Positions 52,268-60,504 of a DNA stretch of 64,000 bases are shown here, piece after piece (positions within the stretch are counted from its first letter, which is position 1; every line of letters begins with the position of its first letter). The notes beneath the pieces are model-generated. The model searched no databases and was not told the DNA's origin. It saw nothing but the letters and a program-made list of their open reading frames with translations. Source of the stretch: a bacterium (GTDB taxonomy: Bacteria > Sysuimicrobiota > Sysuimicrobiia > Sysuimicrobiales > Segetimicrobiaceae); contig DATGHU010000048.1 in assembly GCA_035307765.1 (NCBI GenBank), positions 1-64,000 of the forward strand, in the 5' to 3' direction. The translations under genes were made by a program, and so were the position numbers.

Positions 52268-53149
52268 ATGGTATCGGACGCGACCGCGCTCGTCGGTCCC
52301 GCGCGGAGGTCGATCCTCGGGCGTCTGCTGCCTCGACCGTTCGTGCGATCCCCGCTGGCGCTCGCCTCGCTGGCCGCCGTCGCGCTCTGGATTCTCGTGG
52401 CGGTCTTCGCTCCGGCGATCGCTCCGTACAATCCGCTCGCCCAGGATATCGTTGGACGGCTGGCGCCGCCGAGCCCGGCCCACTGGCTGGGCACCGATCC
52501 CCTCGGGCGGGACATCCTGAGCCGCATCCTGTACGGGGCGCGGCTGTCGATTCCGGTCGGCATCACCGCGGTGGCCCTGGCGGTGGTGTCCGGCACGCTG
52601 ATCGGTAGCGTCGCCGGGGCGGCGGGCGGAGCCGTCGACGAGGTCATCATGCGCACGACCGATCTGATGCTGGCGTTTCCCACCGTGATCCTGGCGATGA
52701 TCATCTCCGCGGCGCTGGGCGCCGGGATCCGGAACTCGGTGATCGCCATCATGGTGGCCTGGTGGCCGTCCTACGCCCGCTTCGCCCGCGCGCTCGTCCT
52801 CTCCGCGCGGGAGCGCGAGTACGTCGAGGCCGCCCGGGCGGTGGGTGCGTCCGCGATCCGCGTGTATCTCCGGCACATCATGGTCAACATCCTGTCCCCG
52901 ATTGTGATTCTGGGCACGCTGGACGTCGGGCACGCCATCCTGACCTTCGCATCGCTGAGCTTTCTCGGACTGGGTCCCCCGCCGCAGATTCCCGAGTGGG
53001 GGTCGATGATCGCCACCGGCCGCGACTACCTCGACCAATGGTGGATCGGCACCTTCCCCGGTGCCGCGATCCTCAGCCTCGTGCTCGCGCTGAACATGGT
53101 GGGGGACAGCCTCCGCGACGCGCTGGATCCACGTCTGCGAAAGGGCTGA
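52268..53149 (+). CDS. ABC importer permease, DppC/OppC-type
   Basis: A 293-residue permease. The N-terminal helix (LASLAAVALWILVAVFAPAI) and its PSPAHWLGTDPLGRDILSRI loop are diagnostic of DppC. The EAA region is VEAARAVGASAIRVYLRHIM. The gene ends the importer operon: no DppD/DppF ATPase genes follow, so an ATPase encoded elsewhere must energise it. Confidence 0.94.
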   Translation: MVSDATALVGPARRSILGRLLPRPFVRSPLALASLAAVALWILVAVFAPAIAPYNPLAQDIVGRLAPPSPAHWLGTDPLGRDILSRILYGARLSIPVGITAVALAVVSGTLIGSVAGAAGGAVDEVIMRTTDLMLAFPTVILAMIISAALGAGIRNSVIAIMVAWWPSYARFARALVLSAREREYVEAARAVGASAIRVYLRHIMVNILSPIVILGTLDVGHAILTFASLSFLGLGPPPQIPEWGSMIATGRDYLDQWWIGTFPGAAILSLVLALNMVGDSLRDALDPRLRKG

Positions 53150-53267
53150 CGACCCTCGTCGGCCGGGGGTGGCATACCCCACCGCCGCCCCACGTTTTCC
53201 CTACCGGCGTCAGTTCGCTGCGCGCGGTCGTCAAGCGCGGCTCCTCGGCGCGCGGAGGGAGGATCGC

Positions 53268-54023
53268 ATGATGTGGCCGGCGATGGGCGGGGGGAGGTCG
53301 GAGACGGGCGGAGCGCCCGCGCCCATCGGTTCGCTGGTCCTCCGCGCTCCCGACGCGCCGATCGCCTACGTGGTGGACGGGTTCGCTCCACCCGCCCCGG
53401 CCGACGTCCTGCGGGTGCTGATCGTCTCCGAGGACCCGCAGAGGAGGGCGGAGGTCGCTGCGCTCCTCGCCGACGCACCCGAGTGTCGGGTCGTCGGCCG
53501 GACGAGTGCCGACCGTGACCTCCCCCGGGCCCTGGAGCGACTTCGCCCCGACGTCGTGGTGTGGGTCGCGGGCCCGGGTGGGGCTTTCTCCGACCGCTGG
53601 CCCGACATCGGAGGGGCGGCCCCCCCCGTGCTCGTCCTGGCGCCGGCGGATCCCACCGCGGACGTCGGATCCGCCGGCGGGGTCCAGGGCCTGCTTCCCC
53701 GTGATGTGGACGCGTCGAGTTTGACGGCTGCCCTCCAGGCGGTGGCGCAAGGGTTGATCGTCCTCGACCCGGTCTTCGCCAAAGGGCCGCGGACGCTTGT
53801 GGGCGGGACCTCGGCCGTTTTGCTCGAGGAGCTGACCCCCCGCGAAGTGGAGGTGCTGCGGCTCCTCGCGGAAGGCCTGCCCAACAAGCTCATTGCGCAG
53901 CAGCTTGGCATCAGCGAGCACACCGCGAAATTTCACATCGCCGCCATCTTCAGCAAATTGGACGCCCACACGCGCACCGAGGCCGTCGCCCGCGCGGCAG
54001 GATTGGGCCTGGTCGCGTTGTGA
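53268..54023 (+). CDS. NarL/LuxR-type regulator with a degenerate receiver
   Basis: A 251-residue protein. The C-terminal LuxR domain is normal: ELTPREVEVLRLLAEGLPNK, LGISEHTAKFHIAAIFSKLD. The receiver-like part (about 62-180) keeps LIVSEDPQRRAEVAALLADA but the phospho-acceptor aspartate is missing: where one expects DVVLMD it reads DVVVWVAGPGG, and the usual lysine is Arg (LLPRDVD). It probably works without phosphorylation, by ligand or by constant dimerisation. A long N-terminal extension precedes. Start ATG 53268 with GGAGGGAGG upstream. No kinase nearby; followed by an HtrA-like gene. Confidence 0.88.
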   Translation: MMWPAMGGGRSETGGAPAPIGSLVLRAPDAPIAYVVDGFAPPAPADVLRVLIVSEDPQRRAEVAALLADAPECRVVGRTSADRDLPRALERLRPDVVVWVAGPGGAFSDRWPDIGGAAPPVLVLAPADPTADVGSAGGVQGLLPRDVDASSLTAALQAVAQGLIVLDPVFAKGPRTLVGGTSAVLLEELTPREVEVLRLLAEGLPNKLIAQQLGISEHTAKFHIAAIFSKLDAHTRTEAVARAAGLGLVAL

Positions 54024-54113
54024 CCCGCTATGCCGAGCGCGCCGCCCCCAGCCAAACGGGTGGGGCGCGCCGCGCTCCTCTCGGGTACACTCTGACCCGG
54101 AGGTGGGACAACA

Positions 54114-55019
54114 ATGCGTGAGTTGGCAGCGGTGTCAGAGCAGTTGGCGGGAGTGATCGAAGCGACCGGCGCGAGCGTGCTCGGCGTGGAAGCCGGCTGG
54201 CGGTCTCGGGGGACCGGGGTGGTCTGGTCGGCGGACGGGCTGGTGGTGACGGCCGACCATGTCGTGCATCGCGAGGAGAGGGCCCGGGTTCGGCTGGCCG
54301 ACGGACGCCTCGTCCCCGCGGAGGTCGTTGGGCGTGATCCGACCACCGATCTTGCCGTGCTGCGGGTCCGCGATCTCGCGTTGAGCGCGGCCTCGTGGAC
54401 GGATTCCTCGGCCCTGCGGGTGGGGACCCTCATCGTGGCGCTGGGGCGGCCGGGACGGACACTGCGCGCGACGCTGGGAATCATCAGCGTCCTGGGGGAG
54501 GAGTGGCAGACACCCGCGGGCGGACGGCTCGATCGATATCTGGAGGCCGACGTCCGACTGTACCCGGGGTTCTCGGGCGGGCCGCTCCTCGACAGCGCGG
54601 GGGGCGTACTGGGCGTAAACACCGCCGGGCTTCGGCGCGGTGGGAGCCTTACGGTCGTGACCCCGACGATCCGCCGGGTGGCGGAGGCGCTGGTAACCCA
54701 CGGGCGGGTCCGGCACGGATACCTCGGCGTCGCCACCCACTCGGTGCGGCTCGCCGCCACGATCGCGGATCAACTCGGACAGGAGCGGGGACTTTTGGTC
54801 CTGGAGGTGGAGCCGGGAAGCCCGGCGGATCAGGGCGGCGTGCTCCTCGGCGACACCATCGCCGCGGTCGATGGCCAGCCCGTCCGGTATCCGGAGGAGT
54901 TGTTCGGGCTGTTGTCCGGGGAGCGCATCGGTCGCGCCGCCCCCCTCAGAATCGTCCGGGCTGGGACGGTGCAGCCCCTCACGATCACCGTCGGGGAACG
55001 ACTGCGGCGCACCGCCTAA
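54114..55019 (+). CDS. HtrA/DegP-like serine protease without signal peptide
   Basis: A 301-residue trypsin-fold protease with a PDZ domain. The catalytic triad is H49 (VVTADHVV), D79 (TTDLAVLRV) and S154 (PGFSGGPLLD). The PDZ domain (about 195-290) has GYLGVATHSVR and VEPGSPADQGGVLLGDTIAA. Start ATG 54114. No signal peptide or anchor is present, unlike most HtrA proteins, which suggests a cytoplasmic quality-control or regulatory protease. It follows the atypical regulator on the same strand with a 90-base gap. Confidence 0.93.
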   Translation: MRELAAVSEQLAGVIEATGASVLGVEAGWRSRGTGVVWSADGLVVTADHVVHREERARVRLADGRLVPAEVVGRDPTTDLAVLRVRDLALSAASWTDSSALRVGTLIVALGRPGRTLRATLGIISVLGEEWQTPAGGRLDRYLEADVRLYPGFSGGPLLDSAGGVLGVNTAGLRRGGSLTVVTPTIRRVAEALVTHGRVRHGYLGVATHSVRLAATIADQLGQERGLLVLEVEPGSPADQGGVLLGDTIAAVDGQPVRYPEELFGLLSGERIGRAAPLRIVRAGTVQPLTITVGERLRRTA

Positions 55020-55279
55020 GGGGCGGGGATCTCGTGAGTTCCTCAAGGCCGGGCCGGGGTCTGTCCGAGGGAGGGGGGCGGGCCCCGGCCGCTTTGGGGG
55101 CTCGACGCTGGCGATCGCGTCCCGGCTTCCCCAGTGTCGTGCGTCGGGTGTCGAATCTCAAACGCGGCCCTCGGCCGTCGCCGTGCCCGGGCTTTCTGAT
55201 CCGCATGAACCGCCGCGGGCGCGAACCGAGTGCGGCCGAGGGGAGGGGGGCCCCACCGCTGTCGGCCCGGGGACGCGTC

Positions 55280-55307
55280 TTGATCGTCGGCGTCTAGGGT
55301 GTATGCT
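55280..55307 (+). promoter_or_regulatory. Possible promoter giving a leaderless message
   Basis: TTGATC (55280-55285) and TATGCT (55302-55307) are separated by 16 bases, close to the -35/-10 consensus. The CRP-family start ATG 55314 lies seven bases after the -10, so transcription would start at or near the A of ATG. The short GAGGGT just before ATG may still act as a weak ribosome binding site. Confidence 0.45.
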
Positions 55308-55313
55308 GAGGGT

Positions 55314-55994
55314 ATGCCTGACCCGGCGGTGTTTCAGCAGAGCCCGTTGTTTGCCCACCTTTCGGCCGGCCCGCTCGCTCGGCTCGCGGCGCTGGCCCAG
55401 GCGCGTCGGTACGCCAAGGACCAGGTGATCTTTAGTGAAGGGGATCCCGGGTCGGCCCTCTATACCATTGTGAAGGGGCGGATCAAGATCGCGCGCAGTT
55501 CGCTCGACGGCAAGGAGCGGACGATCGCCCTGCTGGGGCGCGGGGACTTCTTTGGCGAATTGGCCCTGCTCGACGGAGACCCGCGCTCGGCCGATGCGAT
55601 CGCCGTCGAGGCCTCGGAGGTCCTGATCGTGCCCCGCGAGGCATTCCGTGGGTTTCTCCTGGAGCATCCCCAGGTGGCGATGGATCTGCTCGTCGTGCTG
55701 AGCCGGCGGCTGCGGCGCACCTCCCAGATTGTGCACGACGCGGCCTTCTTCGACGTCCGCGGGAGGCTGGCGCGTTTGCTGCTCGAGCTCGCCCAGGCTG
55801 AAGGGCAGGGGGCGTCCGCAGATTCCCTTGTGTGTCCGCTCCTCACCCAGGCCGAGTTGGCCAATATGGTCGGCGTCACCCGGGAGAGCATCAACAAATG
55901 GCTCCGCGTGTTCGTGCAGCAGGGCGCCATTGCCCGCAGGCGCGGCCGGCTCGTGGTGACCGATCCGGAAAGCCTCGAACGGGAGCTGGCCTAA
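55314..55994 (+). CDS. CRP/FNR-family transcriptional regulator
   Basis: A 226-residue regulator. The cyclic-nucleotide-binding fold holds VIFSEGDPGSALYTIVKGRI, GDFFGELALLDGDPRSADAI and IVPREAFRGFLLEHP. The C-terminal winged helix shows LLTQAELANMVGVTRESINK with the recognition helix ESINKWLRVFV. No N-terminal cysteine cluster is present, so it is CRP-like rather than oxygen-sensing FNR. ATG 55314 is preferred; GTG 55299 is in frame. It converges with the xanthine phosphoribosyltransferase gene. Confidence 0.94.
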   Translation: MPDPAVFQQSPLFAHLSAGPLARLAALAQARRYAKDQVIFSEGDPGSALYTIVKGRIKIARSSLDGKERTIALLGRGDFFGELALLDGDPRSADAIAVEASEVLIVPREAFRGFLLEHPQVAMDLLVVLSRRLRRTSQIVHDAAFFDVRGRLARLLLELAQAEGQGASADSLVCPLLTQAELANMVGVTRESINKWLRVFVQQGAIARRRGRLVVTDPESLERELA

Positions 55995-56008
55995 GGCGCA
56001 TCCCTTCT

Positions 56009-56578
56009 TTAGGCGAGCACAATCCGCTCCCCGCTCATGTCGGTGATGATCGCCAGCGCTTCGATCGGCACCCCCAGCGGCGCCAAGACCCCGCGTCCCC
56101 CTTCAAAGGCCTTTTCGATGACCACGCCAATCCCGACCACCGCCGCCCCCGCCGCGTCGGCCAGGCGGGCCAGCCCGAGGATCGTCTGTCCGGTGGCGAG
56201 GAAATCGTCGACGATGAGCACCCGGTCGCTGGGGGACACGTATTCCGGCGAGACGATCAGCTCGACCGTGCGGTGCTTGGTGTGCGACGGGGCGATCGTG
56301 AGCAGGACTTGGTCGGGCATGGTGATTGGTCTGGTCTTTCGCGCGTACACGACGGGGATGCCGAGGTGCTGTGCGGTACTGAGCGCCGGGGCGATTCCAG
56401 AGATTTCCGCGGTGAGGACCTTGGTGGCATGGGCTGGAGCGAAGCGGTGGGCGAGTTCGCGGCCGCATTCGTTCATGAGGACGGGGTCGATCTGATGGTT
56501 GATGAACCCGTCCACCTTGAGGATGCCCCCGCCGAGGTTCCGGCCTTCTTTCAAGATCCGGGCCTTGAGCGCGTCCAC
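56009..56578 (-). CDS. xpt: Xanthine phosphoribosyltransferase
   Basis: A 189-residue purine salvage enzyme that makes XMP from xanthine and PRPP. Signature blocks are LKVDGFINHQIDPVLMNECG, LTAEISGIAPALSTAQHLGI, VVYARKTRPITMPDQVLLTI and the PRPP-binding VLIVDDFLATGQTILGLARL. The start is GTG 56578, with AGGAGG six bases upstream; a TTG further up also lies in frame. Length equals that of known Xpt. The gene sits among unlinked genes, and a PurR or xanthine-riboswitch element is not apparent. Confidence 0.95.
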   Translation of the reverse strand: MDALKARILKEGRNLGGGILKVDGFINHQIDPVLMNECGRELAHRFAPAHATKVLTAEISGIAPALSTAQHLGIPVVYARKTRPITMPDQVLLTIAPSHTKHRTVELIVSPEYVSPSDRVLIVDDFLATGQTILGLARLADAAGAAVVGIGVVIEKAFEGGRGVLAPLGVPIEALAIITDMSGERIVLA

Positions 56579-56677
56579 GAGTTCCCTCCTGCTCAAACGT
56601 GCGGTGACGTGTCGGACGCGCCCCCGGACACTGAGCGAGCCGCGGCCCGCGCGGTATTGTCTAGGGCGTGTCGAACG

Positions 56678-57463
56678 TCACCGGCCTTCGAGCACCCGCA
56701 TCAACAGCCGCGTGTCGTTGGACGTCACCCCGTCGACGCCGAGCGCGAGGCAGCGGCGAAGCGCCGCCTCCTCGTCGACGGTCCAGACCGAGACCCTCAA
56801 TCCCGCGGCGTGCGCCTCGTCGACGTCCGATTGCGATACGTAGCGCCAATCGGGGCACAGCGCGTCCGCGCCCGCGGCCCGCGCCGCGGCCGGGGCATCG
56901 GCGAGGCGGGCCGCGTAGATAATTCCGGTTTGGAGCCGTGGGGCGAGCGCGTGGATCGTCCGGACGCACCGGTGATCGAACGACATCGCCAGGACGTCGC
57001 GTTCCATGCCGGCGCGGTCGACGAGATCGATGATCTGGCGCTCGATCCCCTCGTACGGCAGCGGATCGTTCTTGATCTCCAGCTCGACGACCGCGCGGTC
57101 GCGCGCGAGCTGGAGGACCTCCTCGAGCAACGGGATTCGTTCCCCGGCGAACTGGGGCCCGAACCAGCGACCGGCGTCTAGGCGGCGGAGCTCGGCGAGG
57201 GTAAGGGTTTCGACCGGCCCCTGGCCATCCGTGGTGCGGTCGACGCGCTGATCGTGAATCGTGACGATGGCGCCGTCGCGCGTGCGGCGGGCGTCGCATT
57301 CGAGCGCTCGGGCGCCCAGGTCGAGCGCGAGCCGGAACGCGGCGAGGGTGTTCTCCGGGGCGTGCTTGGACGCCCCGCGGTGGGCCACGCCAAGCGGCCG
57401 CCCCGCCCCCCAGAATCCGGTTTCCTCCGTCGTCGCGTCGCCGGTTCGGCGAGGTGTGTTCAC
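56678..57463 (-). CDS. Glycerophosphodiester phosphodiesterase
   Basis: A 261-residue GDPD-family TIM-barrel enzyme that splits glycerophosphodiesters into glycerol 3-phosphate and an alcohol. VAHRGASKHAPENTLAAFRL, ALECDARRTRDGAIVTIHD (metal and catalytic His) and ELEIKNDP are all present; the final WTVDEEAALRRCLALGVDGV is also typical. No signal peptide, so cytoplasmic (UgpQ-like). It is divergent from a UgpB-like gene and probably belongs to glycerol-phosphate use. The start is GTG 57463 with a weak ribosome binding site. Confidence 0.93.
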   Translation of the reverse strand: MNTPRRTGDATTEETGFWGAGRPLGVAHRGASKHAPENTLAAFRLALDLGARALECDARRTRDGAIVTIHDQRVDRTTDGQGPVETLTLAELRRLDAGRWFGPQFAGERIPLLEEVLQLARDRAVVELEIKNDPLPYEGIERQIIDLVDRAGMERDVLAMSFDHRCVRTIHALAPRLQTGIIYAARLADAPAAARAAGADALCPDWRYVSQSDVDEAHAAGLRVSVWTVDEEAALRRCLALGVDGVTSNDTRLLMRVLEGR

Positions 57464-57658
57464 GAAGTGTGCGAGTCCTCACCCGTCGGATTGCTGTTCG
57501 ACAATTGCCCGGCGCGCGGGCGGTTCCCTCCTCGCGGCGCGGCCCTCGCCGGCGGGCGGCGGCTGCGTGCCCCCGGGCGGCGGTCGGTGGCGGAGGGAGG
57601 ATTGCGGTGCGGACGCCCGGTATTCTGCTCATGAATGTTAGTCGAGGGAGGGGCTGCG

Positions 57659-58954
57659 ATGGTGAAGCGTCTGGGGATCGCCCTGCTTGCGCTGCTTGTC
57701 GCCGTGCCGCTGTGGGCGGCCGGACCGGCCGGCGCGGCGGTGGAACTCAAGTTCTTCTATCCCGTGAGCGTGTCGGGGCCGCTGGCGAAGGTGATGGACG
57801 GGTTGGTCGGCGATTTCAACCGCGCCCACCCCGGGATCTCCGTCACCCCCGTCTTCGCCGGCGGGTACGACGAGGCGATGGCCAAAACCCAAACCGCCGT
57901 CCTCGGCGGGTCTCCGCCCGACGTGGCGGTGCTGCTCTCCACCGATCTCTTCACCCTGCTCGACATGAACGCGATCATTCCGCTGGATGAGTTTGTGGAA
58001 CAGTCGGGCGGCGATCACTTCCGCAGCGACATCTTCGAGGCGTTCTGGCTGAACTCGCGGGTCGGCAAGACGACCTACTCGATTCCGTTTCAGCGCAGCA
58101 CGATCATCCTCTACTATAATAAGGACGCATTCGAGAAGGCGGGGTTGGATCCGGCCAAGCCGCCGAAGAACTGGACCGACCTGACCGAATACGCTCAGAA
58201 GCTGACCACGCGCGACGCGTCCGGTAACGTCACCCGGTGGGGAGTGGGGATCCCGACGACCGGGTTCACCTACTGGCTATTCCAGGGATTCGCCGCCGAG
58301 GCGGGGGCGAAGCAACTGGCGAACGGCGACGGCACCGCGGCGTTCTTCAACACACCCCAGACGCACGCCGCTTTGGACTTCTGGCTCAAACTTCAGGATA
58401 TGAAGGTCGAGCCGGGCAACGTCACGGATTGGGGGACGCTGCCGACGCAGTTCGTGGCGGGCAAGTTCGCTATGATCTACCATTCCACGGGCAGTCTGAC
58501 CTTCGTGAAAAGCAACGCCACCTTCCCATTTGGCACCGCGTTCATGCCGGCGGACAAACAATACGGCACCCCCACCGGCGGGGGAAACCTGTACATCTTC
58601 AAGAACATCCCTCGCGAGCGGCAGAAGGCGGCGTGGGAGTTCGTGCAGTGGATGACGGCACCGCAGCAGGCGGCGCGGTGGAGCGAGGCCTCCGGCTACG
58701 TGGCCGTGCGGAAGTCGGCGTTCAACATCGAGCTGTACAAGGCGTACACGGCGAAGTTCCCGCAGGCGCTGACGGCGCGCGACCAACTTCCGTATGCGCA
58801 GGCCGAGCTTTCCACGCACAACAGCGCCCAGGTCCAAAAGGTGCTCTCCGACAACCTGCAGGCGGCGCTGACCCGCGCCAAGACCGCGGATCAAGCGCTC
58901 GCCGCCGCGCAGCAGGAAGCCGACCAGATCCTCAGTCAGTTCAAGAAGAAATAG
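57659..58954 (+). CDS. UgpB-like extracellular solute-binding protein (family 1)
   Basis: A 431-residue periplasmic binding protein. A signal peptide (GIALLALLVAVPLWAAGPAG) leads into ELKFFYPVSVSGPLAKVMDG, YDEAMAKTQTAVLGGSPPDV and a mid region WLFQGFAAEAGAKQLANGDG, with a C-terminal EFVQWMTAPQQAARWSEASG. UgpB binds glycerol 3-phosphate or glycerophosphodiesters; the partner GDPD gene next door supports this. Permease genes (UgpA, UgpE) and the ATPase are not in view. ATG 57659 follows GGGAGG with seven-base spacing. Confidence 0.9.
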   Translation: MVKRLGIALLALLVAVPLWAAGPAGAAVELKFFYPVSVSGPLAKVMDGLVGDFNRAHPGISVTPVFAGGYDEAMAKTQTAVLGGSPPDVAVLLSTDLFTLLDMNAIIPLDEFVEQSGGDHFRSDIFEAFWLNSRVGKTTYSIPFQRSTIILYYNKDAFEKAGLDPAKPPKNWTDLTEYAQKLTTRDASGNVTRWGVGIPTTGFTYWLFQGFAAEAGAKQLANGDGTAAFFNTPQTHAALDFWLKLQDMKVEPGNVTDWGTLPTQFVAGKFAMIYHSTGSLTFVKSNATFPFGTAFMPADKQYGTPTGGGNLYIFKNIPRERQKAAWEFVQWMTAPQQAARWSEASGYVAVRKSAFNIELYKAYTAKFPQALTARDQLPYAQAELSTHNSAQVQKVLSDNLQAALTRAKTADQALAAAQQEADQILSQFKKK

Positions 58955-59007
58955 GCAACGCTTAGGGGCGGCCGCGGCCCGGCTGGCCGACGGCACGCCG
59001 CTCCCGA

Positions 59008-60504
59008 TTACCCGAGGTAGGCTCGCCGCACCGAGGCGTCGCCCAGGAGTCGGTCGGCGGGGCCCTCCATGACGACCCGGCCCGCCTCGAGCACGTAGGC
59101 CTGGTCCGCGGTTTCCAGCGCGAGGTGGGCGTTCTGCTCGACCAGGAGAATCGGTACGCCCCGAGCGTTGAGGTCGTGGATGATGTCGAAGATGCGCTCC
59201 ACGAGGATCGGCGCCAGGCCGAGCGAGGGTTCGTCGAGCATCAGGAGGCGGGGCCGCGACATGAGCCCCCGGGCGATGGCCACCATCTGTTGCTCGCCGC
59301 CGGAGAGCGTCCCGGCGCTCTGGCCGCGGCGCGTCCCCAGCGTCGGGAAGCGCTCCAGCATCGCCGCCAGGTCGCGCTCGACCTCTCGATCGCGGCGGGC
59401 GTAGGCGCCGGCGCGGAGGTTGTCGAGCACGGTCATCCGCGCCAGGACCTGGCGGCCCTCGGGGACGTGTGCCACCCCCCGGCTGACGATCCAGTCGGGA
59501 CGGGCCCCACCGATCGACTTGCCGTGCAAGCGGATCCGCCCGCGGTGGGGGCGGACCAGGCCCGAGACGGTGCGCAGCAGCGTCGTTTTGCCCGCCCCGT
59601 TCGCGCCGATGAGCGTGACGATCTGACCTTCCCTCACCTGGAGCGATACCTGGTGGAGGACCTCGGCAGGACCGTAGCCGGCGTCCACCTCATCAATCGC
59701 CAGCACCGTCGCCCCCGCCTCTGACCGGCGGGGAGCTGGCCGTCGCGTCGTCCGCCCGCCCAGGTACGCTTCCACCACGGCCGGGTCCGTCCGAACCTCC
59801 TGCGGCGTCCCCTGCGCGATCTTCCGGCCGAAGTTGAGGACGGCGATCCGGTCGCAGACCCCCATCACGAGCTTCATATCGTGCTCGATCAGGAGGATCG
59901 TGAGGCCGGCCTCCCGCCGCAGCCGGGTGATGAGGTCCATCATGGCCTGAGTCTCAGCCGGGTTCATGCCGGCGGCCGGTTCGTCGAGGAGCAGGAGCCG
60001 GGGCTCCGCGGCCAGAGCCCGCGCAATTTCCAGTCGGCGCTGATCGCCGTAGGGTAGCGAACCCGCCGTCTCCGTCGCTCGCCCGCCTAGCCCGACGAGT
60101 TCGAGCAACGCCGCCGCGCGTGCCCGCACACGGGCTTCTTCCGCCCGATGCGCGGACGTCCCCAGCACGGCCGCCAGCAGCGTCCCCCGCGTCCGTGCAT
60201 GCTCACCGACGACCACGTTTTCGAGGGCGGACATCTCCCGGAAGAGGCGGATGTTTTGAAAGGTCCGGGCAATCCCCATGGTGGCGACCCGGTCGGCGCT
60301 GCGGTGGCCGATCGTCTCGCCCTGGAACCGCACCCGGCCGGAGGTCGGAGGCAGAAACCCCGTCATGATGTTGAACAGCGTCGTTTTGCCGGCGCCGTTC
60401 GGCCCGATCAGACCAAAGATCTCTCCCTCCGCGACCGTGAAGGAGACGTTCTCCACGGCGGCGAGCCCGCCAAACGCCCGCGAGACCTGCTCACAGGCGA
60501 GCAC
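59008..60504 (-). CDS. livG/livF: Fused LivG-LivF-type ATPase of a branched-chain amino acid ABC importer
   Basis: A 498-residue protein with two complete ABC ATPase domains. First (LivG-like): Walker A GPNGAGKTT 34-42, signature near PYGDQRR 151-157, Walker B with DEP 174-176 and the LivG-type EHDMKLVMGVCDRI. A linker (about 250-268) leads to the second (LivF-like): Walker A GANGAGKTT 300-308, LSGGEQQ 400-406, DEP 424-426, and the LivF ending LVEQNAHLALETADQAYVLE. Normally these are two genes. No stop or strong internal ribosome binding site separates the parts, so one chain is expected. The gene overlaps LivM by 14 bases. Confidence 0.94.
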   Translation of the reverse strand: MLACEQVSRAFGGLAAVENVSFTVAEGEIFGLIGPNGAGKTTLFNIMTGFLPPTSGRVRFQGETIGHRSADRVATMGIARTFQNIRLFREMSALENVVVGEHARTRGTLLAAVLGTSAHRAEEARVRARAAALLELVGLGGRATETAGSLPYGDQRRLEIARALAAEPRLLLLDEPAAGMNPAETQAMMDLITRLRREAGLTILLIEHDMKLVMGVCDRIAVLNFGRKIAQGTPQEVRTDPAVVEAYLGGRTTRRPAPRRSEAGATVLAIDEVDAGYGPAEVLHQVSLQVREGQIVTLIGANGAGKTTLLRTVSGLVRPHRGRIRLHGKSIGGARPDWIVSRGVAHVPEGRQVLARMTVLDNLRAGAYARRDREVERDLAAMLERFPTLGTRRGQSAGTLSGGEQQMVAIARGLMSRPRLLMLDEPSLGLAPILVERIFDIIHDLNARGVPILLVEQNAHLALETADQAYVLEAGRVVMEGPADRLLGDASVRRAYLG

